Assembly (NCBI GenBank): GCA_947623775.1 | Contig: CANQHL010000009.1 | Span: 1 to 26,034, forward strand | From: an uncultured Clostridia bacterium | GTDB taxonomy: Bacteria > Bacillota > Clostridia > Christensenellales > UBA1242 | DNA length: 26,034 nucleotides | Direction of reading: 5' to 3' | In this document: piece after piece, positions 7,927 to 16,529 of the stretch | How positions within the stretch are numbered: position 1 is the stretch's first letter | Layout: every line of letters begins with the position of its first letter | Notes under the pieces: model-generated | Databases searched by the model: none | The model's input: the letters and a program-made list of their open reading frames with translations, nothing else | What the model was told of the DNA's origin: nothing | Program-made: the position numbers and the translations under genes

Positions 7927-7968
7927 GTTACAAATTTTCATTATTAAAATATAATATATATGTGGAGA
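7927..7968 (+). promoter_or_regulatory. Promoter and ribosome site of the 570-aa gene
   Basis: GTTACA (7927-7932), a 17-base spacer and a consensus TATAAT (7950-7955), then TGGAGA (7963-7968) before the ATG at 7973. The -35 is poor, the -10 is perfect. Confidence 0.6.
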
Positions 7969-7972
7969 AAAC

Positions 7973-9685
7973 ATGGCAAAAATATTTGATAATGAGAAAT
8001 TGAAAAACAAATTTCAAACTCTTGTGTATTTCGGGAAATCAAAAAAATTAAATGAATTTTTAGATAAAAATACACCGGGAGATGAAAAAGAAAACATTGA
8101 TTATTTTTTCATAACAAACTATCTCAATTCAAGTTTGTATAACAGCGATGTTATGCGAGTGCTTTTAAATCATTCCCATTTTTCATTTAAACATTTAAGC
8201 AACCACATATATTCTGATTTTGCATATAGATTATTTAAAAAAGACAAGGAATTAATGTTATTTACATACGAAAATGGTGTTTTAGATAAATTATTGCCAA
8301 CAATTGAGCAACGCATATTTAATGAAGATAGGGAATTTTTCTTGCGGTTAATGCAGGTGAAAGATGTCGGCGGAGGCATACTCAATGATTTAATTAAAAG
8401 CAATGATAAATTTGCCTATAAAATGATTGACTCAATAAAATCATTAGAGAACTATCATTTTGAAAGTGCCATGAATGCAAATGTATCACCAGAGATTTTG
8501 CGACATTTATTCACGAAAGGGGAATATCATTTTGATGATAGCGTTATAAACAAAAAAGAAGGCATACTTGTTTCTTCCATAAAATTAATTTGCAACAGAG
8601 TGCGTCAGGGTGACGGATTTTCGGATATAGTTGAAAAAATGCAAATAATACTTGATAATTGCAAAATTTCTTCATTTGAAGCACGTGCATTCATAGATGA
8701 AATTGAGAAAATAAATTCATTTCCGGTAAAAAAAATCGTTGTTGACGCATTGAAAGAAAAGGGCGTTTGCAACAAAATAGTAAATGCCTATTTACTTGAT
8801 GATAGCAAACGCAAACATGATAAATTGGAATATTCAAAAGAAATGCAGGCAAGACGGAAAAGCAAATTGCAGTTATGTTTTCATTTGATAGATGAGCGTT
8901 TTGCCATAGAAAAAGAAATTGTGTTAAACAATGCAAGTCGCGGCAATTGGAAAACACTTGGTATGTTTAAGAATGAAGTGAAAAGCTTTGATTTTTATAA
9001 TTACAAAGAGGAAATAAATGAGGGATATTTGCGTTGCGTTGACCGTGCTAAATATTTTAATGAAGAGTTGGTTGACGAGGTGTACACGGCAACATATAAT
9101 ATGGTTAACATATTAAAAAGCAACAATTGTATAGACATATTAAACACTGACAATGTTATAAAAAAAATAGATAAGTTTGAGAAAGAAAAAACATTCAATT
9201 TTAAATATACTCTTAATGATGTTAAAAGAATAATTTACTATATTTCAAAAAGCATAAATGGAAAGGCGGTTGCGGATATATTAAATGGCGGTAAAAGTTG
9301 GTATGTATTATTAAATAAAAATATTGAGTTGCAAGATGATTATATGGCAGAAATAGTTGAAAATATAATAAAAAATATAAATAAATATGGTTTTAATGCA
9401 AAATTATTAGATAAAATCTTTAAAATAAAAGGTTTTAAATTGAATAAGCCACTTGCCGAACATTTGCTTGTTGAGGCAGTCAACAAACTTGCCACGCCTG
9501 CAAACGAACAAAGAAATTCGGGCAATGAATTGTTTTTAAGGTATCTTTTAAACAATTCAAAAGTGACATTGATAAAGGGGATTGATTGGCAAGAACTCGT
9601 CTTGTCAAGAGATGTTCAAAGATATGATGATTTATATGATAAAGTTTTAAATCTCGCGTTGAAGCAGGAGGAGATGAGTAAATAA
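7973..9685 (+). CDS. Unrecognised 570-aa helical-repeat-like protein
   Basis: I do not recognise this protein. It is 570 residues, hydrophilic, without signal peptide or membrane segments, so it should be cytoplasmic. The sequence is helical throughout, and the first 200 residues contain ankyrin-like phrases at irregular spacing (SDVMRVLLNHSHFSF, ELMLFTYENGVL, PEILRHLFTKGEYHF), which suggests a degenerate helical-repeat scaffold rather than an enzyme. The middle has a basic stretch (KEMQARRKSKLQL) and the rest is Lys/Asn/Ile-rich. No catalytic motif is visible. It has its own promoter, is divergent from the LRR membrane gene, and ends in a good terminator. A protein-binding scaffold is the best guess, at low confidence. 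Confidence 0.82.
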   Translation: MAKIFDNEKLKNKFQTLVYFGKSKKLNEFLDKNTPGDEKENIDYFFITNYLNSSLYNSDVMRVLLNHSHFSFKHLSNHIYSDFAYRLFKKDKELMLFTYENGVLDKLLPTIEQRIFNEDREFFLRLMQVKDVGGGILNDLIKSNDKFAYKMIDSIKSLENYHFESAMNANVSPEILRHLFTKGEYHFDDSVINKKEGILVSSIKLICNRVRQGDGFSDIVEKMQIILDNCKISSFEARAFIDEIEKINSFPVKKIVVDALKEKGVCNKIVNAYLLDDSKRKHDKLEYSKEMQARRKSKLQLCFHLIDERFAIEKEIVLNNASRGNWKTLGMFKNEVKSFDFYNYKEEINEGYLRCVDRAKYFNEELVDEVYTATYNMVNILKSNNCIDILNTDNVIKKIDKFEKEKTFNFKYTLNDVKRIIYYISKSINGKAVADILNGGKSWYVLLNKNIELQDDYMAEIVENIIKNINKYGFNAKLLDKIFKIKGFKLNKPLAEHLLVEAVNKLATPANEQRNSGNELFLRYLLNNSKVTLIKGIDWQELVLSRDVQRYDDLYDKVLNLALKQEEMSK

Positions 9686-9689
9686 AAAA

Positions 9690-9724
9690 TCAGACTGAAC
9701 TTGCTTGTCAGTCTGAAATTTTCA
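9690..9724 (+). terminator. Rho-independent terminator of the 570-aa gene
   Basis: TCAGACTGA (9690-9698) pairs perfectly with TCAGTCTGA (9708-9716) around a 9-base loop, five bases after the stop codon, followed by AAATTTTC. The A-run on the left side also makes it a possible end for the convergent nrdG transcript. Confidence 0.75.
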
Positions 9725-9800
9725 CATTAAATCCTATAAATTTTTTAAAAATAAGCATTTTTTTGCAAATTTTAACAGAAATTACGTTAAATTCTTTAAA

Positions 9801-10313
9801 TTATATCCATTTTTCGTTGTTTGAAAGTACAACTTCACCTTTTTTTAAAGATGCTTGAACATCAATGGTTCTTTGATTTGCCGAGCCTTTAAATTTCAAA
9901 TTAAGACTTTTTTGACTTAAAACAAATTTTCCATCAATCAAAATATCGATATATGAAAGAAGCTCTTTTGCGTAAGGTACACTTCCGCCAACAAGTTGCT
10001 CGTAAACATACCCCGTATAACATGCAAGTTCCAGCCCCTGTTCTTTGACAAATTTTGCAATTGGCAAAAGTTCTTTTGCTTGAGACATCGGGTCACCACC
10101 TGAAAATGTTACTCCATACAGCAGGGGATTTTTTTGTATTTCTTTGCAAATCTTTTTTTGACGTACTTTTTTACCACCTTTGAAAGGGTGCGTTTGAGGA
10201 TTGTGACACCCCTCACAATGATGCGGACACCCTTGAGTAAATATTGTGTATCTTAAACCGGGCCCATCAACAATAGAATCATTTACAATGCCCGCAATTC
10301 TTAATTTTTTCAT
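9801..10313 (-). CDS. nrdG: Anaerobic ribonucleotide reductase activating protein
   Basis: NrdG is the radical SAM activase that installs the glycyl radical on NrdD using S-adenosylmethionine and a 4Fe-4S cluster. The 170-residue protein has the cluster motif CPHHCEGC (Cys 29, 33, 36, spacing CxxxCxxC), the opening GPGLRYTIFTQG and the SAM-binding SGGDPM. I place the start at ATG 10313 (MKKLRIAG), because AAAAGGA stands seven bases upstream. An upstream in-frame TTG would add 12 residues but lies inside the intercistronic hairpin and has no ribosome site. Length is normal. It follows nrdD by 50 bases in the same direction, as usual. Confidence 0.95.
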   Translation of the reverse strand: MKKLRIAGIVNDSIVDGPGLRYTIFTQGCPHHCEGCHNPQTHPFKGGKKVRQKKICKEIQKNPLLYGVTFSGGDPMSQAKELLPIAKFVKEQGLELACYTGYVYEQLVGGSVPYAKELLSYIDILIDGKFVLSQKSLNLKFKGSANQRTIDVQASLKKGEVVLSNNEKWI

Positions 10314-10337
10314 AAAAATTCCTTTTATTTTGAAAAT

Positions 10338-10358
10338 TAAAGCGGACAAGAAGTCCGC
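10338..10358 (-). terminator. Hairpin between nrdD and nrdG (attenuator or partial terminator)
   Basis: GCGGAC (10342-10347) and GTCCGC (10353-10358) form a perfect 6-bp GC-rich stem with a 5-base loop. On the minus strand it is followed by TTTAATTTT. It sits five bases after the nrdD stop and before the nrdG ribosome site, so it could lower nrdG expression relative to nrdD or protect the 3' end of nrdD mRNA. Confidence 0.6.
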
Positions 10359-10363
10359 AATAA

Positions 10364-12694
10364 TTATTCTTCATGAGTTATTCCGTGTTTTACTCTATCA
10401 TGCTCTTCTGCTCGTTTGCCATTATTAAATCTATCAAGAGTTCCAACAAGATAGCCTGTTATTCTTCTTATTCTTTCAAAGTTGCCTTTTCCGTCCTCTT
10501 CGCTTCTTCCGCAATTAGGGCAAGAGTCACCAATAATTCCATTGTATCCACAAACAGGGTCACGGTCAATAGGGTGGTTGATTGCACCATAACCTATTCC
10601 TTTTTCTTTCATGTGTCGTATAACGCTTTCAAAAGCATCAAGGTTGTTGGTTGTGTCGCCATCAAGTTCTATGTATGAAATGTGTCCGCCATTGCAAAGT
10701 GCGTGGAAAGGTGCTTCTAGATCAATTTTCTTTTCTGCACTAATAGGGAAGTAAACAGGAATATGGAATGAGTTTGTATAGTAGTCTCGATCTGTGATGC
10801 CATCAATTTTGCCGTATTTTTCTTTATCTATTCGCACAAATCTTCCGCTCAAGCCCTCAGCCGGAGTTGCGATAAGTGAGAAGTTCAGTTTATATTCTTG
10901 TGCTTTTTTGTCGGCAAATTCTCTCATATGTTTTACAATATCATAGCCAATTTGCCAAGATTTTTCACTTTCGCCATGATGTTTGCCGGTTAAAGCAACA
11001 AGTGCCTCGGCAAGACCGATAAATCCATATGTTAATGTGCCGTGTTTAAGTACTTCGCTTACTGAATCTGTTGGACCAAGTTTATCTGAGTCAATCCAAA
11101 TTCCTTGTCCCATAAGGAAAGGATAGTTGAAAACGCGTTTAGATTGTTGAATTTCAAATCTATCCAAAAGTTGTGTTGTTACAAGTTCCATCATTTCGTC
11201 GAGTTTTGTGTAAAAAGCTTTTAAATCGCCCTTTGATTCAATTGCAATACGAGGCAAGTTGATTGATGTAAATGAAAGGTTGCCTCTTCCATAAGCAATT
11301 TCCCGAGATGGATCATAAACATTTGCCATAACTCTTGTTCGGCAACCCATGTATGCAACTTCTGTTTCTGGATGGCCAGGTTTATAATATTGAAGATTGA
11401 AAGGTGCATCGATAAATGAGAAGTTTGGGAACATTCTTTTTGCCGAGCATTCAATTGCCAATTTGAATATATCATAGTTCGGGTCACCTGGGTTGTAGTT
11501 TATTCCCTCTTTAACTTTAAATATAGAAATAGGGAAAATAGGTGTTTCGCCATTTCCTAGTCCTTCTTCGGTTGCACGTAAAAAGTTTTTCATAACCATT
11601 CTTCCTTCAGGTGATGTATCAGTGCCGAAGTTAAGGGAAGAGAAAGGAACTTGCGCGCCCGCACGTGAGTGCATTGTATTAAGGTTGTGAATAAGAGCTT
11701 CCATGGCTTGATGAGTTGCTTCATTTGTTTCTTCATAGGCCTTTGCTGTTGCATAAGCCTTAACATGAGCAAACAAATCTTCGTCTATGTCTGCAAAAGC
11801 CATTCTTTCTGCTTTGTCGTATGCTTCATTTTTTGCGAGGGTAGGGTAAAGATTTTGAGATTTTTCAATTTCTTTAATTTTGTCTTTTACTTCTTCTTCG
11901 GTCAAGGAACCTGCTTCTTTAAGGAAATAAGCTTTTGCAAAGTTGGTTCTGTAAATCTTTTTGTATGTTTTCATAACGCCGGGAGCACAGCCGTAATCGA
12001 AGTTTGGCACACTTTGTCCGCCATGTTGATCATTTTGATTGGATTGAATTGCAATGCAAACCAGGGCGGCGTAAGTTCTTATATCGTTAGGCTCTCTTAC
12101 AAAACCATGTCCGGTGTGAAACCCGTTTTTAAATAGTTTTAAAATATCAATTTGACAACAAGTTTCAGTAAGTGTGTAGAAATCGAAATCGTGAATATGA
12201 ATATCTCCGTTTACATGTGCTTCAGCAATTTCTGGTGCAACAACTGCTTTAGTGAAGTAATTTTTTGCACTTTCAGAACCAAATTTAAGCATAATTCCCA
12301 TTGGTGTATCACCATCAATGTTAGCGTTTTCTCTTTTAAGGTCTGAATCTTTTGCGTCACTGTTGTTTATTTTGTCGAATGTTTTCATAAGAGCGGAATT
12401 CATTTCTCTTACTTGATTTCTTTTATCTCTATAAAGGATATATGCTTTAGCAACATCGCTATGTCCTTTTTTCATAAGCACCTTTTCAACAATGTCTTGA
12501 ATTTCTTCAACAGATGGCACTTTGTCTTGAGGGAATGCTTTGTCGATTTCTTCTTCCACTTGCATTGCAAGTTTGTGAGCAAGTTTAAACTCTCGGTCTC
12601 CCACAGCGTTCATAGCTTTTGAAATGGCTACTTCAATCTTGCTAAGGTCGAATTGGGCCTGCCTGCCATCTCTTTTCATAATGTTTTTTACCAT
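10364..12694 (-). CDS. nrdD: Anaerobic (class III) ribonucleoside-triphosphate reductase
   Basis: NrdD makes deoxyribonucleotides from NTPs without oxygen, using a glycyl radical made by NrdG. The 776-residue protein starts with an ATP-cone (about residues 3-95; VKNIMKRDGR, KVPSVEEIQDIVE), followed by the ten-stranded barrel with the conserved QSNQNDQHGGQSVPNFDYG stretch. The C-terminus has a zinc region with Cys 715, 725 and 728 (CGYNG and CPNCG) and the glycyl radical loop RRITGYL with Gly747. The start ATG at 12694 has AAGGAG seven bases upstream. The gene is intact and of normal size. It leads the nrdD-nrdG operon and has NrdR-like sites upstream, implying repression when dATP/ATP signals are high. 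Confidence 0.98.
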   Translation of the reverse strand: MVKNIMKRDGRQAQFDLSKIEVAISKAMNAVGDREFKLAHKLAMQVEEEIDKAFPQDKVPSVEEIQDIVEKVLMKKGHSDVAKAYILYRDKRNQVREMNSALMKTFDKINNSDAKDSDLKRENANIDGDTPMGIMLKFGSESAKNYFTKAVVAPEIAEAHVNGDIHIHDFDFYTLTETCCQIDILKLFKNGFHTGHGFVREPNDIRTYAALVCIAIQSNQNDQHGGQSVPNFDYGCAPGVMKTYKKIYRTNFAKAYFLKEAGSLTEEEVKDKIKEIEKSQNLYPTLAKNEAYDKAERMAFADIDEDLFAHVKAYATAKAYEETNEATHQAMEALIHNLNTMHSRAGAQVPFSSLNFGTDTSPEGRMVMKNFLRATEEGLGNGETPIFPISIFKVKEGINYNPGDPNYDIFKLAIECSAKRMFPNFSFIDAPFNLQYYKPGHPETEVAYMGCRTRVMANVYDPSREIAYGRGNLSFTSINLPRIAIESKGDLKAFYTKLDEMMELVTTQLLDRFEIQQSKRVFNYPFLMGQGIWIDSDKLGPTDSVSEVLKHGTLTYGFIGLAEALVALTGKHHGESEKSWQIGYDIVKHMREFADKKAQEYKLNFSLIATPAEGLSGRFVRIDKEKYGKIDGITDRDYYTNSFHIPVYFPISAEKKIDLEAPFHALCNGGHISYIELDGDTTNNLDAFESVIRHMKEKGIGYGAINHPIDRDPVCGYNGIIGDSCPNCGRSEEDGKGNFERIRRITGYLVGTLDRFNNGKRAEEHDRVKHGITHEE

Positions 12695-12712
12695 AATATA
12701 ACTCCTTTAAAA

Positions 12713-12780
12713 AATCCATATATAGTGTTTAACTATGTATTTGATTGGCACATTTAGTGTCGCAACGATATATATAGTAA
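12713..12780. promoter_or_regulatory. NrdR-box-like sites upstream of nrdD
   Basis: The known NrdR box is acaCwAtATaTwGtgt. Site 1 (12713-12728, AATCCATATATAGTGT) matches about 13 of 16. Site 2 (12745-12760, TTGGCACATTTAGTGT) matches about 10. Site 3 (12765-12780, ACGATATATATAGTAA) matches about 12 and overlaps the predicted -10. Centres of sites 1 and 2 are 32 bases apart, the usual spacing of paired NrdR boxes (three helical turns). Low-complexity AT content makes chance matches possible. Confidence 0.55.
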
Positions 12781-12802
12781 AACTTTTAAAATCAAAAGTC
12801 AA
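12774..12802 (-). promoter_or_regulatory. Predicted nrdD promoter
   Basis: On the minus strand TTGACT (12797-12802), a 17-base spacer and TACTAT (12774-12779). The leader would be about 70 bases, containing two NrdR-like sites. The -10 matches only four of six consensus bases. Confidence 0.5.
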
Positions 12803-12968
12803 TGATTTTTGACAACAAATTTTGGCAAAAAGGGGGCTTCGTTATATAAAAATAACATTGCTATTTTGGCAATCGGCGAAAGGGGATTGAAAAAAAATTA
12901 ATGGTTAATAATGCGTTGTTTGGGAAAAAATATTTTTGAAATATTTGCGAAAATATTGTGAAAATATA

Positions 12969-13015
12969 TTGATTGAAATTAAAAGATATGCTATAATGTT
13001 TTATATATAAGGAGG
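12969..13015 (+). promoter_or_regulatory. Promoter and ribosome site of the CvpA-like / rsmH operon
   Basis: TTGATT (12969-12974), a 17-base spacer ending TGc, and TATAAT (12992-12997), followed by AAGGAGG (13009-13015) before the ATG at 13021. The rest of the 326-bp divergent region 12695-13020 holds the nrdD control sites and otherwise AT-rich sequence without an evident gene. Confidence 0.8.
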
Positions 13016-13020
13016 AAGTT

Positions 13021-15549
13021 ATGTCAGCAAGTTTAATTGGATGGGGTATAACGCTGCTCTTCATCGTTATACTTCTAGGTGGCTTCTGGGTAGGCTTTTG
13101 GCGAGGACTTAAAAGATCCACATTCAATATGATTTTGTCGTTTGCGGGTGTACTACTAGCATTCTTTATTGCTCCGCCAATAACAAAAAAGATTTTAGGG
13201 ATCAAAATCAATGTGGACGGAACAAGCACGCCGATAAATGAAGTGATGGTGGAACTTCTAAGTAAGAACGACACCATAAAAGGTTTGATGGATGGAAATC
13301 CAAATATGAAAACCTTTGTCGCAGCACTTCCACAGGCACTCGCAAGCACAATAGTATTTTTGATTTTAACAATCGTAGTGGAATGCTTGGTTTATTTAAT
13401 TTACAAGCTTTTCGCATGTTTGTTTGTAAAGGTAAAGCCAGATCAAAAGAAAAGAAAATTGCTTGGGGGAGTTGTTGGCGTTGTAAAAACATTCGTCGTA
13501 GCAGTTTTTGCATTTATGCCTTTGGCAGGACTTATTGGACTTGGGGCTGATTTATATAAATCAAATGATTTTTCAGTAATGCCTGTAAACATTGAAGAAA
13601 AGGTTGAAAGACCAAATCTATTAAAAGAGAAATTTCCAGAGGGAGAAACTATAATAACAGCCCTTGACAAGAATTTCTATACTATGTGCAGCCATATGTT
13701 TGGTCTTGACAATAAAATGTTTGACTATTACAGTGCAATCAAGGTAGACGGAGAAAAAGTATATTTAAGAAAGGATATAGAAAATGCGTACTACTTGGTT
13801 GACTTTGGTTATCAAGTAAGCAAGGTTGGAGCAGATCAATTAGATTATGAAAAAATAAAATATGAAAAGATTACAGAACCTGTTGATAAATTAGTTGATT
13901 CTGCACTGTTTACAAAAGTTTTATCACCAACAATTGCAGATGTACTTGTAAATTATCAAGATTATTCATTTGTTCCAAGTGGATATGAAGACATTTTAGA
14001 TTCAATTAAGACGGATTTGCAGACTTATCAAGCAGAAAAGAAAGAAAGTGAATATTTCAAAAATGATATTTTGAAATTGGTTGACACAGCAAAAGAGTTA
14101 GGTGCAAGTGGAACAATCAACGACCTAATGGCATTAAATGAAAAGAACATAAAGACAATTTCTACAACACTTACAAGTGTAGATAATTCAAATTCATTTG
14201 AAAAAGCAGTAAATAATGTTTTATCAATGAATTTGGTAAGAGATGGAATTGAACCTATTGCACAAAAAGTTTTGGATAAAGTAATCACTGAAATTGATAA
14301 AATAGAGGCATCAACAAGCGATTACACAGAACAAGATTGGAGTGAATTATCTTCATCTCTTGTAAGTATAGTTAAAAATCTTGCAGGTATTGAAAGTCAA
14401 ATAGACGTATTTGATGTTGTAAAAGATCCAACAATATTGCTTGATAAAGAGAAAAATTATGATATTACATCAATTGCATCAAAAATAGGAACTTTGATGG
14501 ATGAAGTTACAAGTGTTAAATTGCTCAAAAATTCAGAAAATAAATCCATATTTGATTCTTATTTCAAAGACTATAAATTAGTGTTGCCTACACAACCTGT
14601 TAAGAATGGCAAAGGTGACCTTGTTACAATAACAACCTATAGACAATTCTTTGAATTTTTAAGTGAACCATTAGTAAAAGTTAGAGATGAGGGCATTTAC
14701 GACCTGATTTCAAATAATAGTGGAAATATACTTATTGACCTTGCAGGAATAGTTGCAAAGCCAAATAATGAAAAGGTGTTAAATGAAATTTTAATGCCAC
14801 TATACTATATTGACTTAACTAAGGACATTGTTTTTGATGAACTTACTTCAACAATTCCAAGTGAAAACTTAGATTTGTCAGGACTTAATGATGCAGATAG
14901 CTGGGATAGTGAATTAACACTTATTTCACAATTATTAATTGCAGCAGTTAATACAACATTTGATGGTCAAAACAAAAATTGCTTACAACTTGTTCTTGAC
15001 GGAGAATTGGATACAGTAATCAACAATTTGAAAGAAGAAGATGTTGAAAAGATTTTGACACCAATATTAAATGCAAAATCAACACGTCCAATGAAAGAAG
15101 ACTTATTTGCAAGCGTAAGCGGAATGATTAATGGTGTAACAGGACAAGAAGATACAATCTCAATAGAGGGAGTTACATTTGCTGGAGAAAACGGACAGAC
15201 AAGCGAAATTGTAGATGTTATAAAGAATTTCTTGGAAGTTAACCGTGAATCTGGTGCTGAAAAGACATTAAAAGACATGGATAAAACAGCACTTGGAAAG
15301 AGTTTGGAAAGCTTGAAAGCAAACGCATACAGAGTTGAATTAAGCGAAAAAACTGAAGAGGGCATATTCAAAACAGCATTCAACAGTTTTGTTGAAAAAT
15401 TCAAAACAGAATTTGCAAGCGGAATTTCAGCACTTCAGGCATCGGGACAATTCAATGAAGTTCTCGGGGTTGAAAACCTTGACGGAGAAAACCGCTACAA
15501 AATTGATTATGCTGAGTTACTTACTTTGCTTGAAACAGTAGAGGGCTAA
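13021..15549 (+). CDS. CvpA-like membrane protein with a large extra C-terminal domain
   Basis: The first about 175 residues have the four-helix layout of the CvpA family: hydrophobic segments at about 6-26, 36-54, 108-132 and 149-173, GFWRGLKRS after the first, and RKLLGGVVGVV before the last. CvpA proteins are usually about 160-200 residues long and have been linked to colicin V export and envelope integrity; the molecular role is unclear. Here about 660 extra residues follow. They are hydrophilic, Asp/Lys/Glu/Asn/Thr-rich, free of Cys motifs or further membrane helices, and have repeated helix-like phrases (for example LKNSENKSIFDSYF, LISQLLIAAVNTT). I do not recognise this part. It is the first gene of the operon leading to rsmH, ftsL and pbp, the place where mraZ normally stands, so an envelope or division role is plausible but unproven. 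Confidence 0.8.
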   Translation: MSASLIGWGITLLFIVILLGGFWVGFWRGLKRSTFNMILSFAGVLLAFFIAPPITKKILGIKINVDGTSTPINEVMVELLSKNDTIKGLMDGNPNMKTFVAALPQALASTIVFLILTIVVECLVYLIYKLFACLFVKVKPDQKKRKLLGGVVGVVKTFVVAVFAFMPLAGLIGLGADLYKSNDFSVMPVNIEEKVERPNLLKEKFPEGETIITALDKNFYTMCSHMFGLDNKMFDYYSAIKVDGEKVYLRKDIENAYYLVDFGYQVSKVGADQLDYEKIKYEKITEPVDKLVDSALFTKVLSPTIADVLVNYQDYSFVPSGYEDILDSIKTDLQTYQAEKKESEYFKNDILKLVDTAKELGASGTINDLMALNEKNIKTISTTLTSVDNSNSFEKAVNNVLSMNLVRDGIEPIAQKVLDKVITEIDKIEASTSDYTEQDWSELSSSLVSIVKNLAGIESQIDVFDVVKDPTILLDKEKNYDITSIASKIGTLMDEVTSVKLLKNSENKSIFDSYFKDYKLVLPTQPVKNGKGDLVTITTYRQFFEFLSEPLVKVRDEGIYDLISNNSGNILIDLAGIVAKPNNEKVLNEILMPLYYIDLTKDIVFDELTSTIPSENLDLSGLNDADSWDSELTLISQLLIAAVNTTFDGQNKNCLQLVLDGELDTVINNLKEEDVEKILTPILNAKSTRPMKEDLFASVSGMINGVTGQEDTISIEGVTFAGENGQTSEIVDVIKNFLEVNRESGAEKTLKDMDKTALGKSLESLKANAYRVELSEKTEEGIFKTAFNSFVEKFKTEFASGISALQASGQFNEVLGVENLDGENRYKIDYAELLTLLETVEG

Positions 15550-15567
15550 TTACAAACAGAGGTACAA

Positions 15568-16497
15568 ATGGAATTTAAACATATTCCCGTATTACTTGAC
15601 GAGGTAATAAAAGGACTTGCTATAAGCGAAAACGGAATATATGTGGATTGCACAATAGGTGGCGGGGGTCATTCCCGCCACATTTTGTCTAATTTAACAG
15701 ATGGAAAATTGTTTGGCTTTGATAGAGATGAAGATGCAATAAATGTTTGCAATGAAAGATTTAAGGATAACAAAAATTTAATTTTAATACATTCAAATTT
15801 TAAAGATGCACCAACAATATTAAAGGAAAGAGGAATAGAAGAAATAGACGGCTTTTTGATTGATCTTGGTGTAAGTTCCTATCAAATTGACAATGGTGAA
15901 AGAGGGTTTAGTTTTTTGCACAACGGAAGACTTGATATGAGAATGGATAAAAATTCAAGTTTAGATGCCTACAAGGTTGTCAATACTTATTCCAAAGAGA
16001 AATTGATTGACATTTTATATAAGTACGGAGAAGAAAGCAACGCCAAAAGAATAGTTGAAAACATTGATGCAAGAAGAAGGATAAAGCCCATTGAAACCAC
16101 ATTTGAACTTAAAGACATAATTGAAGCATCATTTCCAAAAAAAGTTGTTTACGGAAAGGGCGGCGTGTCTAAAAAGACATTTCAAGCCTTGCGAATTGAA
16201 GTGAATGGAGAACTAACCGATTTAGACAAGGTTGTAAAAGAATTGACTTTAATGTTGAAGAAAGGCGGAAGAGGGGTTGTTATCACATTTCATAGCCTAG
16301 AAGATAGAATTATAAAAAATATATTTAAGGAACTTGCAACTGATTGCATATGTCCACCGCGAACACCTGTTTGCATATGTGGACATAAGGCGCAAGTAAA
16401 AATCATCGACAAAAAACCAATCACTGCAAGCGAAAAAGAACTTCAGGAAAATCCACGCAGCAGCAGTGCAAAATTGCGAATTGTCGAAAGAATATAG
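15568..16497 (+). CDS. rsmH: 16S rRNA (cytosine(1402)-N(4))-methyltransferase
   Basis: RsmH (formerly MraW) methylates N4 of C1402 in 16S rRNA, tuning the ribosomal P site. The 309-residue protein has all family marks: HIPVLLDEVI at the N-terminus, the SAM loop YVDCTIGGGGHS (residues 25-36), GFDRDEDAI, DGFLIDLGVSSYQ, RMD, KTFQALRIEVNGEL and the final FHSLEDR. Length is typical. The ATG is preceded by AGAGGT, 18 bases after the stop of the CvpA-like gene, so the two are probably co-transcribed. It is the usual first enzyme of the division and cell wall cluster. Confidence 0.98.
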   Translation: MEFKHIPVLLDEVIKGLAISENGIYVDCTIGGGGHSRHILSNLTDGKLFGFDRDEDAINVCNERFKDNKNLILIHSNFKDAPTILKERGIEEIDGFLIDLGVSSYQIDNGERGFSFLHNGRLDMRMDKNSSLDAYKVVNTYSKEKLIDILYKYGEESNAKRIVENIDARRRIKPIETTFELKDIIEASFPKKVVYGKGGVSKKTFQALRIEVNGELTDLDKVVKELTLMLKKGGRGVVITFHSLEDRIIKNIFKELATDCICPPRTPVCICGHKAQVKIIDKKPITASEKELQENPRSSSAKLRIVERI

Positions 16498-16529
16498 AAT
16501 GAATATTGAGAAAAAGAGGTGAATATAAT

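Noticed and set aside
10314..10349. Longer NrdG starting at TTG 10349
   Set aside because: The TTG lies inside the nrdD-nrdG hairpin with no ribosome site; ATG 10313 has AAAAGGA at proper distance and matches the family start.
11669..12622. Plus-strand frames opposite nrdD
   Set aside because: They are hydrophobic, Phe/Cys/Ser-rich antisense shadows of nrdD codons without ribosome sites; nrdD has full family conservation across the region.
14967..15404. Minus-strand 145-codon frame inside the CvpA-like gene
   Set aside because: No ribosome site or promoter, and its composition (Ser/Phe/Leu) is that of an antisense shadow of a Lys/Glu-rich gene.
16506..16529. Upstream TTG start for the FtsL-like protein
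   Set aside because: The ribosome site AGAGGTG lies downstream of that TTG and is correctly placed for ATG 16530.
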